64,000 nt of DNA from Ruminococcus sp. 210702-SL.1.03 (lineage in GTDB: Bacteria; Bacillota; Clostridia; Oscillospirales; Ruminococcaceae), in NCBI RefSeq assembly GCF_020559915.1, contig NZ_JAJCLZ010000007.1:1-64000 (forward strand), in the 5' to 3' direction. A program made the translations under genes and the position numbers. This document shows, one piece after another, positions 15,826 to 24,371 of this stretch. Numbering within the stretch: position 1 is the stretch's first letter; each line of letters opens with the position of its first letter. Below the pieces are notes generated by a model that saw only the letters and a program-made list of their open reading frames with translations, made no database searches and was not told the origin of the DNA.

Positions 15826-17025
15826 ATGTGTCAAAAGACGATCTCAATGTGTCAGGGCAAGGGCAGCTTGTCCCACAACAACCGTGCATTTGCTGCCAAA
15901 AATATCGACAGTTCCCGAACAGCGGACAACATTACATTTGTGCATCAGAATTTGCGTGAAGCTTATGATATTCTTTTCAGCGATGCAGTAGAAAGATACA
16001 ATGCCCGTCAGAAACGAAATGACCGCCGTATCCCCGACTACTTTCATCACCTGTTCAGCCGTGAACCGAGTGCATGTGTTATCACTGGGACAAATAAGCA
16101 AAAGAGTTTCTATGAAGACTTAGTCCAGATCGGGACAAAAGATGATACAGGTGTCGGTACTCCCGATTCGGAGATTGCTGTTGCCTGTTTACGGGAGTAC
16201 ATGGAGGGCTTTTCAGAAAGAAATCCGAATTTCTATGTGTTCAATGCTGTGATGCACCTTGATGAAGCAACTCCTCATCTGCACATCGACTATATTCCAG
16301 TGGGGCATTTCAGCAATGGTTTAGATACCCGAAATGCTATGGCGAAAGCTCTCGAAGAAATGGGACACGGCAAAGGTGCAAATGCAATCAACCGTTGGCG
16401 GTTAGCGGAATGGAAAGTCCTGCATCAGATATGTACTGCTCATGGTATCGAGATCTCAGAGCCGAAGAAGTCCAGAGGGTACAGCTACACCACCGAGGAA
16501 TACGGCAAGCATCAGGATAGAATCCGGCAGCTTGAAGAAGAAAAAGCTCAGATCATTACTGAAAAAGAAGAAATCAACGCAGCACTTGAAAAGGCAGCCA
16601 AAAAGCACGTCAAGCTGAAAGAAATCGACAGCGTTGTAACAGGCAAAACGGTTTTCGGTGGAAAAATCACAGTTTCCAAGGAAGATTGGGAAAATGTAAC
16701 TGCACTTGCCAAAAAAGAAGTGATTTCACAAAAACAGACGAAAAAGCTTTGCAGAGAACGAGATGAAGCCATACAGGAGCGTAATGCGTTGAAAGCAAGG
16801 CTTGATGCGGTATCTTCGGAACTGGCTGATTACAAAAAGAAAGAAGAAGATAGGCGTCATTTTTCCCGTGATAAATTAAAAGCGGAATCAAAGCGTATTA
16901 GCCGTGAGGAAGAACTTTCCCGTGAACTGAAAAAAGTCAAGGCTTTTATCTCTGCTTGTGGATTGAGTTCCGACTATCAGCAGTTCAGATACAACAGCAC
17001 AATAAAAAGCAAGAATTTGGAATGA
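15826..17025 (+). CDS. MOBV-family relaxase (Mob/Pre)
   Basis: About 399 residues from ATG 15826; AAGGAAGGGGGG is directly upstream, and the longer frame runs through the oriT-like region. Family motifs: KGSLSHNNRAFAAKNID (motif I) and HLDEATPHLHIDYIP (motif III, the metal-binding HxDExTPHxH). The second half is coiled coil (Glu/Lys-rich, about 230-380). The relaxase nicks oriT and stays covalently attached to lead DNA transfer through a conjugation pore supplied by another element. Confidence 0.88.
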   Translation: MCQKTISMCQGKGSLSHNNRAFAAKNIDSSRTADNITFVHQNLREAYDILFSDAVERYNARQKRNDRRIPDYFHHLFSREPSACVITGTNKQKSFYEDLVQIGTKDDTGVGTPDSEIAVACLREYMEGFSERNPNFYVFNAVMHLDEATPHLHIDYIPVGHFSNGLDTRNAMAKALEEMGHGKGANAINRWRLAEWKVLHQICTAHGIEISEPKKSRGYSYTTEEYGKHQDRIRQLEEEKAQIITEKEEINAALEKAAKKHVKLKEIDSVVTGKTVFGGKITVSKEDWENVTALAKKEVISQKQTKKLCRERDEAIQERNALKARLDAVSSELADYKKKEEDRRHFSRDKLKAESKRISREEELSRELKKVKAFISACGLSSDYQQFRYNSTIKSKNLE

Positions 17026-17038
17026 GGAGAAAAATTTT

Positions 17039-17443
17039 ATGATTATTAGAAGCAAAGACAAAGTTCAGGTGATCGGCAAAAACAAGTCGGTCTGGGTGTT
17101 GGATACCAATGCACTTACCGTTACACACAATACAGTTGATACTGAGCCAACAGTAACAGCATTCCGTTCCGAGCAGATCAAGTATCACCTGCATTATTCT
17201 GCGGAGTACCGCAAGGACAGACTGAGAAAACTTGTAAATAACGGCGAAATTCTGAGTTATCTGACTGAACTTGATAAGGCAGTGGAAAATGCTATGGAAA
17301 GACAGGTTGAAAAGTGGAAAGCTGACGATAAGGAATATCAGCAGTCACTTGCTGTTGGTGATCTCTGCAAAGCTCAAGGTTTGGAGAATATGTTTAGGTT
17401 GTGTGCGAGAGAGGCGGTGTATGCGGATATGGTGTATGTGTGA
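17039..17443 (+). CDS. TnpV-like transposon-encoded protein
   Basis: 134 residues. The C-terminal 90 residues (YRKDRLRKLVNNGEILSYLTEL through ARE-VYADMVYV) resemble TnpV proteins of Clostridial mobile elements, which have no known activity. The N-terminal 40 residues are specific to this copy. RBS GAGGAG precedes it, 13 bases after the relaxase stop. Last plus-strand backbone gene of the element before the cargo. Confidence 0.6.
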   Translation: MIIRSKDKVQVIGKNKSVWVLDTNALTVTHNTVDTEPTVTAFRSEQIKYHLHYSAEYRKDRLRKLVNNGEILSYLTELDKAVENAMERQVEKWKADDKEYQQSLAVGDLCKAQGLENMFRLCAREAVYADMVYV

Positions 17444-17480
17444 TTTAATTATGCTTCATAGGGAACAAGAGGAATAATAT

Positions 17481-20213
17481 TTACATTTTAAGATTGGTTT
17501 CAAGTATATCCTTTGCTTGCTTTCTAATCACATAGTTTGCATCATTCACTAATTGTAGTGTAATTCTATTAATCAACTCTTTATGAATCGTATTATTCTC
17601 CTTGAAAATGTATAGAAGCTTACTTCGTATAGCTGGAGTTGGGTCAATCGACATTTCATAAATTTTTTCTTCTGCTTGTCCAGCGTATTGTGAATCAAGA
17701 ATAAACCATAGACATTCACAAGCCATTGTCCTAATGAAAACATCTTGATCTTCACAACATTGAAATATGATAGATATGATTAATGCATCTACATCTGAAC
17801 TAACATCGACCGAATATTGAAGATATGTCTTTATGCATTGTACTAAGGCACGTCGTTCTTTGGCATCTTTTTTACTATATGAGAAACACCATTGAATCAA
17901 AACTTGTTTTTCCAGAACTCCGACAAGTATTTTCAGTATAATAAGTCTACACCATAAACCTTCGTTACTTCTATGTGTCACTATGAAGTCAGATGAATCT
18001 TCTAAGGAGACGTTTTGAATGCAACCAATCAATGCAGAAGGAATATCAATGCCGTTTTTATGATAGTAACCAAGAGCGGTACATAAACATTCTGCACATT
18101 GATCTTTTGTATCAAAAGAACAGTTACTATTAAGCACATCTATACACAATGGGAAAAATTCTTCTGTTACGCATTTAATGATATCGTATGAAGGATTATT
18201 TTCAAACACACATGATACTATGTAGTATGGATTTACACCAAATTCGTGATAAATACCTTTTTGATTATTGGCCTCAAATTGCTGTCTGGCACTTTCTATT
18301 TCCGATTGTAACACAGCATACCAATCGCCTTTATTTGTGTTGAGAGCATAAATCAGCGCTTGTTCTCCAGAAAGTCCATTATTAGGTAGTGTTTCCAATT
18401 CAGAAAAGACATCAGGATTACCATTTACTAATGCAGCTATACATTGTGGATCACCATTTCTACTCACCATGTCAGGCAGTTTTTCCTTCAAGACTTCGCA
18501 AAGTGATTTTAATGTTTTGTTTGATACAGATTCTAGATCAAGATAACTTATTAGACGAGTTATGTGATTTGCTGTTGCGTATTTATCCTTACCTATAATA
18601 GTAATAAGAATCTTTACAACATTCTCGTTGCTTAGACGTTCACAATTATTTATAATGCAATCCGTATAATTATCTGAAATGTTCCATGGTAGATGCTCAG
18701 ATAATTCTAACAAGTAACGTTCTGCTTCTGTAAACGAATTATCACTGAGATAAAGTCCTATCCTGTATAATACACCTATGCAGACCGCCTCTTTCGATCT
18801 TTCTTGTAAATTATGTGCTTGATGCCATAATCCATCAGCGTTCAAAATAAAAATATTACTGATATTATTCCATTCAAGATTGCTAAGGCGTATAAAATCT
18901 TTATATTTCCCGTCAAAAAGATACATTTTTATTGCAGTATATAGGAGTTCGGAGCTATTATATAATTTGCCAGTACGATAGAAAATAGTTGCAAATATCT
19001 TCCGAGTAATAGCCAAATGTGTATATGAACCGTATAAGAGAGATGAGAAAAGATAGTTTTCTACACCAGAAATGATATTATCAAGATTACTTCCAAAAAA
19101 GGTTGTTCCAAAAGAAGCTGTATTTCGTTTTATTTCTTCGTTTAAAAGTGCTTCATATGTGTCTTCCAAATATCGGTCAAGCACAGGAACGTGAACAATA
19201 GTATTAAGTGAATTAAGTCTATTTTGGTAAATCTCATCTTCCAGTCCAATTTTATTCTTTGGACAAAGCATTTGAAGATTACGTAAATCTATTAGAATAT
19301 TTGTTACAATCCAAGCTGCAGCCTTGGTTTCTTCGGCTAACTTGAGTGCTTCTTTCTCTGAATAATAAGCTTTAACTATATCGCCTTGAATAAAGAAATC
19401 GATTGCATCCAGACGTTTTGAATACCATTCTACATTAGGGTAGATTGTAGCAACTGAACTTACAAGTTTTGATTTGACATCAGATGATAAAAATCTCTCA
19501 CCGTTAAGCACCCATTTTATTGCTTGTTCACCTACAGTGTGCAAATTAGACAAAGGAATATCGGATTGTTTTTGCGATAAATTTGACATTCCAATATAGC
19601 TGTATATAGATTTATAGCTTGTCTTAAACTGAGACAAAACAGTTTTAGTCGGTATATATGAATCGTAGTCGGATTCAGTTTCAATTGGAGTACCATCTAT
19701 ATCTATAGGTTGCAAAAATGGTGTATAATGATGATTATAATGATAATAAAAAATGACATCCTGGATTACTGCGTTAGTTATAATCTTTTCTGCATTTGTA
19801 AAATCATTCATTTTACGATACGTGCAATAATCTCTCTTTTCTAGATCCTTACGCAAGCTTATGACCTCATCTTTTGCAGTATCGTCTCCAAAGAAAAAAA
19901 CTAACATTGGCTTATTAGTTTCTCGACAACGAGTATATTCAACTTCAGTTCCTTTCCTAAATTCATTTTTAATCAACAGAACAACAATATCTGACGAATC
20001 AACATTGGCTACCATAAAATCACTGGATCTCATGGTACTTGTTCGATTCTCAATGGTAAAAGCTTGAATATAAGGACATTTATTAAGTTCATTTTGTACT
20101 GTTTCTCTAAAATCAAGCCACTTAAATGTTTCTTCTGAATCTGTATGTACTTCATCACCCATTGCAGAGCTTATGAACACTTTCAACTTTTCTTCAATAT
20201 TAGGACAATTCAT
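17481..20213 (-). CDS. DUF4062 protein with long helical-repeat region, candidate defence effector
   Basis: 910 residues. Residues 10-110 match DUF4062, a TIR/STIR-like Rossmann fold (KVFISSAMGDE, SSDIVVLLIKNEF, GTEVEYTRCRETNKPMLVFF) found in conflict systems. No Walker A motif or signal peptide was seen. Residues 200-900 are almost all helical; the end reads as HEAT-like repeats (DVFIRTMACECLWFILDSQY, DPTPAIRSKLLYIF, DANYVIRKQAKDIL). An N-terminal signalling or nucleotide-acting domain on a long solenoid suggests sensing of an invader followed by effector action, but this is inference. It is transcribed alone from behind a 13-base inverted repeat. Very AT-rich. Confidence 0.72.
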   Translation of the reverse strand: MNCPNIEEKLKVFISSAMGDEVHTDSEETFKWLDFRETVQNELNKCPYIQAFTIENRTSTMRSSDFMVANVDSSDIVVLLIKNEFRKGTEVEYTRCRETNKPMLVFFFGDDTAKDEVISLRKDLEKRDYCTYRKMNDFTNAEKIITNAVIQDVIFYYHYNHHYTPFLQPIDIDGTPIETESDYDSYIPTKTVLSQFKTSYKSIYSYIGMSNLSQKQSDIPLSNLHTVGEQAIKWVLNGERFLSSDVKSKLVSSVATIYPNVEWYSKRLDAIDFFIQGDIVKAYYSEKEALKLAEETKAAAWIVTNILIDLRNLQMLCPKNKIGLEDEIYQNRLNSLNTIVHVPVLDRYLEDTYEALLNEEIKRNTASFGTTFFGSNLDNIISGVENYLFSSLLYGSYTHLAITRKIFATIFYRTGKLYNSSELLYTAIKMYLFDGKYKDFIRLSNLEWNNISNIFILNADGLWHQAHNLQERSKEAVCIGVLYRIGLYLSDNSFTEAERYLLELSEHLPWNISDNYTDCIINNCERLSNENVVKILITIIGKDKYATANHITRLISYLDLESVSNKTLKSLCEVLKEKLPDMVSRNGDPQCIAALVNGNPDVFSELETLPNNGLSGEQALIYALNTNKGDWYAVLQSEIESARQQFEANNQKGIYHEFGVNPYYIVSCVFENNPSYDIIKCVTEEFFPLCIDVLNSNCSFDTKDQCAECLCTALGYYHKNGIDIPSALIGCIQNVSLEDSSDFIVTHRSNEGLWCRLIILKILVGVLEKQVLIQWCFSYSKKDAKERRALVQCIKTYLQYSVDVSSDVDALIISIIFQCCEDQDVFIRTMACECLWFILDSQYAGQAEEKIYEMSIDPTPAIRSKLLYIFKENNTIHKELINRITLQLVNDANYVIRKQAKDILETNLKM

Positions 20214-20226
20214 GAAATCCCTCCGT

Positions 20227-20260
20227 TTATATGTTTATTATACCATAAATAAACATATAA
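20227..20260 (-). promoter_or_regulatory. Inverted repeat upstream of the DUF4062 gene
   Basis: TTATATGTTTATT (20227-20239) and AATAAACATATAA (20248-20260) form a perfect 13-base inverted repeat with an eight-base spacer, ending 14 bases before the ATG. It is an operator candidate or the hairpin of a short leader. Confidence 0.65.
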
Positions 20261-20278
20261 TTCAAGATAAAAGCAAAC

Positions 20279-20316
20279 AAGCCGAAGAATCCTATACGAG
20301 TTCTTCGGCTTTATTT
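20279..20316 (-). terminator. Terminator of the controller-like XRE gene
   Basis: Stem AAGCCGAAGAA (20279-20289)/TTCTTCGGCTT (20301-20311). On the minus strand it directly follows the XRE stop codon and leads into TGTTTGCTTTT. Confidence 0.75.
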
Positions 20317-20679
20317 TGATAACTCTACCGCAATCTTTCCTATAATCTGGTAATGTTCTGCACTCATTTTTTGGAACGTTGATATGTTCTTCTTTCTGAA
20401 AGCTTCAATAAGATTTTTAGTAATAGCGATCTGTTCTGGGTTCATACCAAAAGTGGAAATATTTGAATGCTTTTCCATTCCTGCAAGATAATCCATTGAA
20501 ACGTTAAAAATAGCGGCGAATTCTTTTACCGTTTCAAAGGTTGGATTTTGCAACCCTTTTTCATATCGGCTTATGATTGAACTTTCTTTATGAATCAGAC
20601 GGGCAAGCTGCTCTTGCGTAAACCCTTTTTCTTTTCGTAATTTTTGAAGAATTACTCCGAAATCGTACACTTCATCCAT
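20311..20679 (-). CDS. XRE-family regulator, possible restriction-modification controller
   Basis: About 122 residues from ATG 20679, chosen because GAGGTG lies six bases upstream. The HTH is QEQLARLIHKESSIISRYEK with NPTFETVKEFAAIFNV. The C-terminal 45 residues form a short unrecognised helical tail. It faces the methyltransferase gene across two copies of TGATATATAATCAA, the layout expected of a C-protein that times methylase and nuclease expression. It could instead control the DUF4062 gene, which follows on the same strand after the terminator. Confidence 0.78.
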   Translation of the reverse strand: MDEVYDFGVILQKLRKEKGFTQEQLARLIHKESSIISRYEKGLQNPTFETVKEFAAIFNVSMDYLAGMEKHSNISTFGMNPEQIAITKNLIEAFRKKNISTFQKMSAEHYQIIGKIAVELSK

Positions 20680-20758
20680 TTTGCACCTCAAGAATTTGTA
20701 GTATACTCAAATTATACCCCAAACCACTTGATAAATATGCGATTTTATGGTATACTAC

Positions 20759-20804
20759 TTGATATATAATCAAGCTTGAAATAAAAAACATGATATATAA
20801 TCAA
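20759..20804. promoter_or_regulatory. Paired palindromic operators between XRE and methyltransferase genes
   Basis: TTGATATATAATCAA at 20759-20773 and TGATATATAATCAA at 20791-20804, 31 bases apart (about three helical turns). The first contains a TATAAT that could serve as -10 for the methyltransferase gene. Site number and spacing resemble controller-protein operators. Confidence 0.65.
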
Positions 20805-20822
20805 ATCGAAAGGCATAGTAAA

Positions 20823-21887
20823 ATGGCAAACAAAAATGAAAATCTTTCTGCTGCGAAAAATGCAAAGAAAGATGAGTTTTATACTCAGTTAGTCGATATA
20901 GAGAACGAATTAAGGCATTATAAGGAACATTTCAAGGATAAGATTGTTTTCTGCAATTGTGATGACCCTTATGAGAGCAATTTCGTGAAGTATTTTGCAA
21001 TGAATTTTAATGCTCTCGGATTGAAAAAGCTTATTGCAACTTGTTATACGACTTCTCCCGTGATGTATACGCAGCTTACATTTTTTGGCGAGGAAGAAGT
21101 AATTTCCGTTGCTTACAGCGGAAAGAAACCATATGTCATTGAAATTTCTGAAGTTACAGATGAAAATGGCGATGGTGCAGTTGATCTGACTGATTTTGAG
21201 TTGATTTTAAAGAAGAATAAGCCGAAAATATTAAAGGGGGACGGCGATTTTCGTTCTGCTGAATGTGTTGAATATTTGAAAGAAGCTGATATTGTTGTGA
21301 CAAATCCCCCATTTTCCCTTTTCAGAGAATACGTTGCACAGCTTATGGAGTATGATAAAAAATTTATTATTATTGGAAATCAGAACGCAATTACATATAA
21401 GGAGGTTTTCCCACTAATCAAAGAAAATAGGTTGTGGTTAGGCTTTAAGTGCGGAGATATGGCATTTACAGTTCCGGAGTCATATGAAGCGAGAGAAACA
21501 CGGTTTTGGGTTGATGAGAGTGGGCAAAAATGGAGAAGTTTTGGAAATATTTGTTGGTATACAAATCTTGACCACAGCAAAAGACATGAGGATTTAATCC
21601 TTTATAAAAGCTATTCAGAAGAGGAATATCCTTCTTATGATAATTATAATGCTATAAATGTCAATAAAACAGCAGAAATACCTTACAACTATGACGGTGC
21701 AATGGGAGTTCCTATTACTTTTCTTGATAAGTATAATCCTGAACAGTTTGAAATTTTAGATGCAAGAGAATATGCATTGTTCGATAAGCAAAAAAATAAA
21801 AATACATACTTAATAAAAGATGCAGATAGTGCAATTAATGGCAAGCCCAAATATGCAAGAATTTTGATTAGAAAGAAGGAAAAATAA
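20823..21887 (+). CDS. EcoRI-type adenine-specific DNA methyltransferase
   Basis: About 354 residues from ATG 20823 (MANKNENLSAAKNAKKDEFY); AAAGG is upstream, and the longer in-frame start lacks an RBS. Motif IV NPPF is at 161-164 (VVTNPPFSLFREY), and FCNCDDPYESNF near 43-54 matches the EcoRI methylase family. The family methylates adenine N6 in a specific site. The next gene starts inside its stop codon (TAATG), so methylase and nuclease are translationally coupled. The site specificity cannot be read from sequence. Confidence 0.87.
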   Translation: MANKNENLSAAKNAKKDEFYTQLVDIENELRHYKEHFKDKIVFCNCDDPYESNFVKYFAMNFNALGLKKLIATCYTTSPVMYTQLTFFGEEEVISVAYSGKKPYVIEISEVTDENGDGAVDLTDFELILKKNKPKILKGDGDFRSAECVEYLKEADIVVTNPPFSLFREYVAQLMEYDKKFIIIGNQNAITYKEVFPLIKENRLWLGFKCGDMAFTVPESYEARETRFWVDESGQKWRSFGNICWYTNLDHSKRHEDLILYKSYSEEEYPSYDNYNAINVNKTAEIPYNYDGAMGVPITFLDKYNPEQFEILDAREYALFDKQKNKNTYLIKDADSAINGKPKYARILIRKKEK

Positions 21888-22981
21888 TGGAAATCAGACT
21901 TGAAGAACATACGATCAGAGAAATATTCGATGGGTACAAAGATAGTGCAGATAACGGAGTTATTGCATTTGGTGGAAAACTTAACGTCAGACCAGCCTTT
22001 CAGCGAGAGTTTGTTTATAAGGAAAAAGAACGCAATGCCGTCATCGATACTGTGACAAAAGGTTTTCCTTTGAATGTAATGTATTGGTGCGAAGATGATA
22101 ATGGAAACTATGAACTGCTTGACGGACAGCAAAGAACGATCAGCATTTGTCAGTATTGCAGCGGAGATTTTTCAATCAATAACAGAACTTTTCATAACCT
22201 CACCAATACTGAAAGAGGACGTATTCTGGATTACAAGCTTATGATCTACATATGCAAAGGAAATGATCTTGAAAAGCTGGAGTGGTTCAAGACGATAAAT
22301 ATTGCAGGTGTAAAACTTGCTGATCAGGAACTGAGAAATGCGATTTATACTGGTCCATGGCTGACAGATGTCAAAAAATATTTTTCCAAGAATGGTTGTC
22401 CTGCATATAAGATCGGAAATAAATATCTCAGCGGTGAAATGATCCGTCAGGATTATCTTGAAAAGGCAATCAAGTGGATCGCTTCAAAAGAAAATAAGAG
22501 CATTGAAGAATATATGTCAGAACATCAGCATGATTCAGACGGCACTGCATTATGGCTTTATTTCCAGAACGTTATTTCATGGGTGAATACACTCTTCCCG
22601 GAATATCGAAAGGAAATGAAAGGGCTTGAATGGGGATTGTTTTATAATGTGTTTGGAAATAATTCCTATAACCCAGATATGTTAGAGAAAAGAATAACCG
22701 AACTTATGGCAGATGATGATGTAACCTCTAAAAAAGGGATTTATGAGTATCTTTTAAGCGGAAAAGAAAAAGTTCTCAGCATCAGAGCATTTACCGATAA
22801 TCAGAAAGCTACTGCTTATGCCAAACAAAATGGAATCTGTCCGATTTGTCAGAAACATTTTGAACTCGACAGAATGCATGCCGATCACATCACGCCCTGG
22901 CACGCAGGCGGGAAAACGGTTCCGGAAAACTTGCAGATGCTTTGCAGGGATTGTAATTTGAAGAAGTCGGGGCAGATTTAA
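21887..22981 (+). CDS. DUF262-HNH nuclease, probable partner of the methyltransferase
   Basis: 364 residues. The N-terminal DUF262 (GmrS/ParB-Srx-like) domain has RPAFQRE (35-41) and LLDGQQRT with the DGQQR motif at 79-83, thought to bind or hydrolyse nucleotides. The C-terminal HNH domain has Cys318/Cys321 and Cys353/Cys356 zinc pairs, HADH (331-334) and Asn348, so it looks intact. There is no DUF1524 domain, unlike full GmrSD. Coupling to an EcoRI-type methylase suggests a restriction-modification pair; a type IV-like modification-dependent nuclease is the alternative. Confidence 0.82.
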   Translation: MEIRLEEHTIREIFDGYKDSADNGVIAFGGKLNVRPAFQREFVYKEKERNAVIDTVTKGFPLNVMYWCEDDNGNYELLDGQQRTISICQYCSGDFSINNRTFHNLTNTERGRILDYKLMIYICKGNDLEKLEWFKTINIAGVKLADQELRNAIYTGPWLTDVKKYFSKNGCPAYKIGNKYLSGEMIRQDYLEKAIKWIASKENKSIEEYMSEHQHDSDGTALWLYFQNVISWVNTLFPEYRKEMKGLEWGLFYNVFGNNSYNPDMLEKRITELMADDDVTSKKGIYEYLLSGKEKVLSIRAFTDNQKATAYAKQNGICPICQKHFELDRMHADHITPWHAGGKTVPENLQMLCRDCNLKKSGQI

Positions 22982-23000
22982 ACATGTTTTTTGTAAGCTC

Positions 23001-23029
23001 TTGAAACTAAGCGAAAAATATGGTATAAT
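23001..23029 (+). promoter_or_regulatory. Promoter of the unknown membrane-protein gene
   Basis: TTGAAA (23001-23006), 17 bases, TGG-TATAAT (23024-23029). About 90 bases of leader follow, with no obvious structure. Confidence 0.65.
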
Positions 23030-23118
23030 GTAATTGAGGCGTTTATTTCGGTGATTTTAATTAATGTGGTATTAGAATTTCTGTGCTGACTTCAATGAAA
23101 ATGTGGGGAGTAAAATTT

Positions 23119-24105
23119 ATGAAAAATGGATTGATAAAAAAAGAAGATTATACTATTTCTGAATTAAGTACAACAAATATTAGTGCACTTTTATCTTTGC
23201 TTCATGGAAAAAATGATAGCATATGCAAATTATTTAACAAAGAGATAAAAGTAGATATTGTCAATCTTAAACAACTCAATAAAATGATGTGTGATAAACT
23301 TGAAACACATAATGTTGATGCTATAACAATTACTGTAGATATTGCCTTTCTTAACAAACAAATCCTACATTTCAAATCATGGCAAGAGTTTGAGGGCTAT
23401 GATTTCCAGGCAGTTAATTCCTCTACAAAATCTGTTTTTATACAATGGGATTTTTTTATCAGAGTAGATGGTTACGAAATTCCGCAACGACATACCGTAA
23501 ATATAAGAATTGCTTCCTCTCCACAACCCAGTGATATGTTCAAAGTATTATTAAGTGGAGGCTTTGATGAATCACACGACATTGATATACAAGGAAGTAC
23601 GATGATTTGCAAAGTTGATTTTATTAACAATACTTTAGCGGAAGAACTAGTAAATATTGCTGCCAAATGGAATGATTTATGCGAAAGTGCAGTTCATGAA
23701 AAGGGGAGATTTCTTCAATTCTTATATCTAAACAAGTCAAAGATAGCTAATATTGCCGAAATAAGCACGATATTGCTGATCTGTTCAACGATTGCTCTTC
23801 TTACTAAATTAACTGGCGTATTCTCATTTTCAGCTAATAATATAACAGCATTTTGGCTTTTAATGTTATTTTCATTACCACTTTTTTGTGCAATTAAATA
23901 TGTAAGTCGATTGTTTGGAAAACACATCTTTAACCGTCTTGGAGAGGTCATGCAAATACATATTTTTAATATATCTCATGGCGACGTAAAGTCTAACGAA
24001 AGAATAAAGAAAGATAGCAACTGCAAAAAAGAATGCATCTTATTTGTAATTGATTTACTACTTTCTATTATTATATCTGTAGTCTTTTTTGCCCTAGAAA
24101 AATGA
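23119..24105 (+). CDS. Unknown protein with C-terminal membrane helices
   Basis: About 328 residues from ATG 23119, where GGGGAG is correctly placed (upstream in-frame ATGs have no RBS). Residues 1-210 are soluble and unrecognised, with a beta-rich look (KSVFIQWDFFIRVDGYEIPQ). Then come hydrophobic segments near 215-235, 245-262 and 305-325, ending EKCOOH in the cytoplasm or outside. It has its own promoter next to the restriction-like genes and is strongly AT-rich. Soluble-sensor plus membrane-helix architecture is common among defence effectors, but no homologue was recognised. Confidence 0.55.
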   Translation: MKNGLIKKEDYTISELSTTNISALLSLLHGKNDSICKLFNKEIKVDIVNLKQLNKMMCDKLETHNVDAITITVDIAFLNKQILHFKSWQEFEGYDFQAVNSSTKSVFIQWDFFIRVDGYEIPQRHTVNIRIASSPQPSDMFKVLLSGGFDESHDIDIQGSTMICKVDFINNTLAEELVNIAAKWNDLCESAVHEKGRFLQFLYLNKSKIANIAEISTILLICSTIALLTKLTGVFSFSANNITAFWLLMLFSLPLFCAIKYVSRLFGKHIFNRLGEVMQIHIFNISHGDVKSNERIKKDSNCKKECILFVIDLLLSIIISVVFFALEK

Positions 24106-24116
24106 AATGAAACCCC

Positions 24117-24145
24117 TTGACAACCTCCCCAACCTGCGCTATAAT
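24117..24145 (+). promoter_or_regulatory. Consensus promoter pointing out of the element
   Basis: TTGACA (24117-24122), 17 bases, TATAAT (24140-24145), a perfect consensus, 12 bases after the last cargo gene. No credible ORF follows; the transcript would run through attR and end at 24410. The 24150-24330 stretch contains small hairpins (GTTATC-AAGGC-GATAAC near 24200; CCTCTAAGC/GCTAAGAGG near 24292-24320). Confidence 0.7.
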
Positions 24146-24330
24146 ACCAAATAAGGAGCAAGCCACCAGGCACACATCGTCTCCATAAGTCGCACGGTGT
24201 GTTATCAAGGCGATAACAAATTGATAACGGAGCATCAGCAGTCAAGTACAATACAGAACAAAATGTATAATTGAGATACCACAGTTCAAATCCTCTAAGC
24301 AAAAATGTTTAGCTAAGAGGGCGACTTGAG

Positions 24331-24338
24331 GAGTGGGA
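24331..24338 (+). repeat. Right attachment core (attR) of the guaA element
   Basis: GAGTGGGA followed by GTGA, so the copy reads Glu-Trp-Glu-stop like the end of guaA. Interpreted as the displaced original 3-prime end of the gene. Confidence 0.78.
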
Positions 24339-24371
24339 GTGATCTTCCAACTCATACCGATAAAATAAATG

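Larger units (their letters stand above)
11133..24338. mobile_element. Integrative mobilizable element inserted in the 3-prime end of guaA
   Basis: A 13.2-kb AT-rich block lies between two GAGTGGGA repeats (11133-11140 in guaA, 24331-24338 on the right). It encodes a tyrosine integrase, excisionase-like protein, MobC-like RHH protein, RepA-like helicase, MOBV relaxase and TnpV-like protein, but no type IV secretion genes. It should therefore be mobilizable rather than self-conjugative. The guaA 3-prime end is a known integration hotspot. The right copy reads GAG-TGG-GAG-TGA, again Glu-Trp-Glu-stop, which is what a displaced original guaA end would look like. Cargo on both sides of the backbone looks defence-related. 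Confidence 0.85.

Noticed and set aside
24198..24275. 25-codon peptide beginning GTG after the orphan promoter
   Set aside because: No RBS at a proper distance and no recognisable composition. It is better treated as non-coding.
24280..24300. tRNA T-loop-like TTCAAATCC near the right end of the element, suggesting a tRNA attachment site
   Set aside because: The flanking bases do not pair as a T-arm and there is no upstream tRNA body. The guaA-type GAGTGGGA repeats explain the integration site better.
11141..24330. Prophage
   Set aside because: No capsid, portal, terminase, tail or lysis genes. Relaxase, MobC-like and RepA-like genes indicate a mobilizable element.
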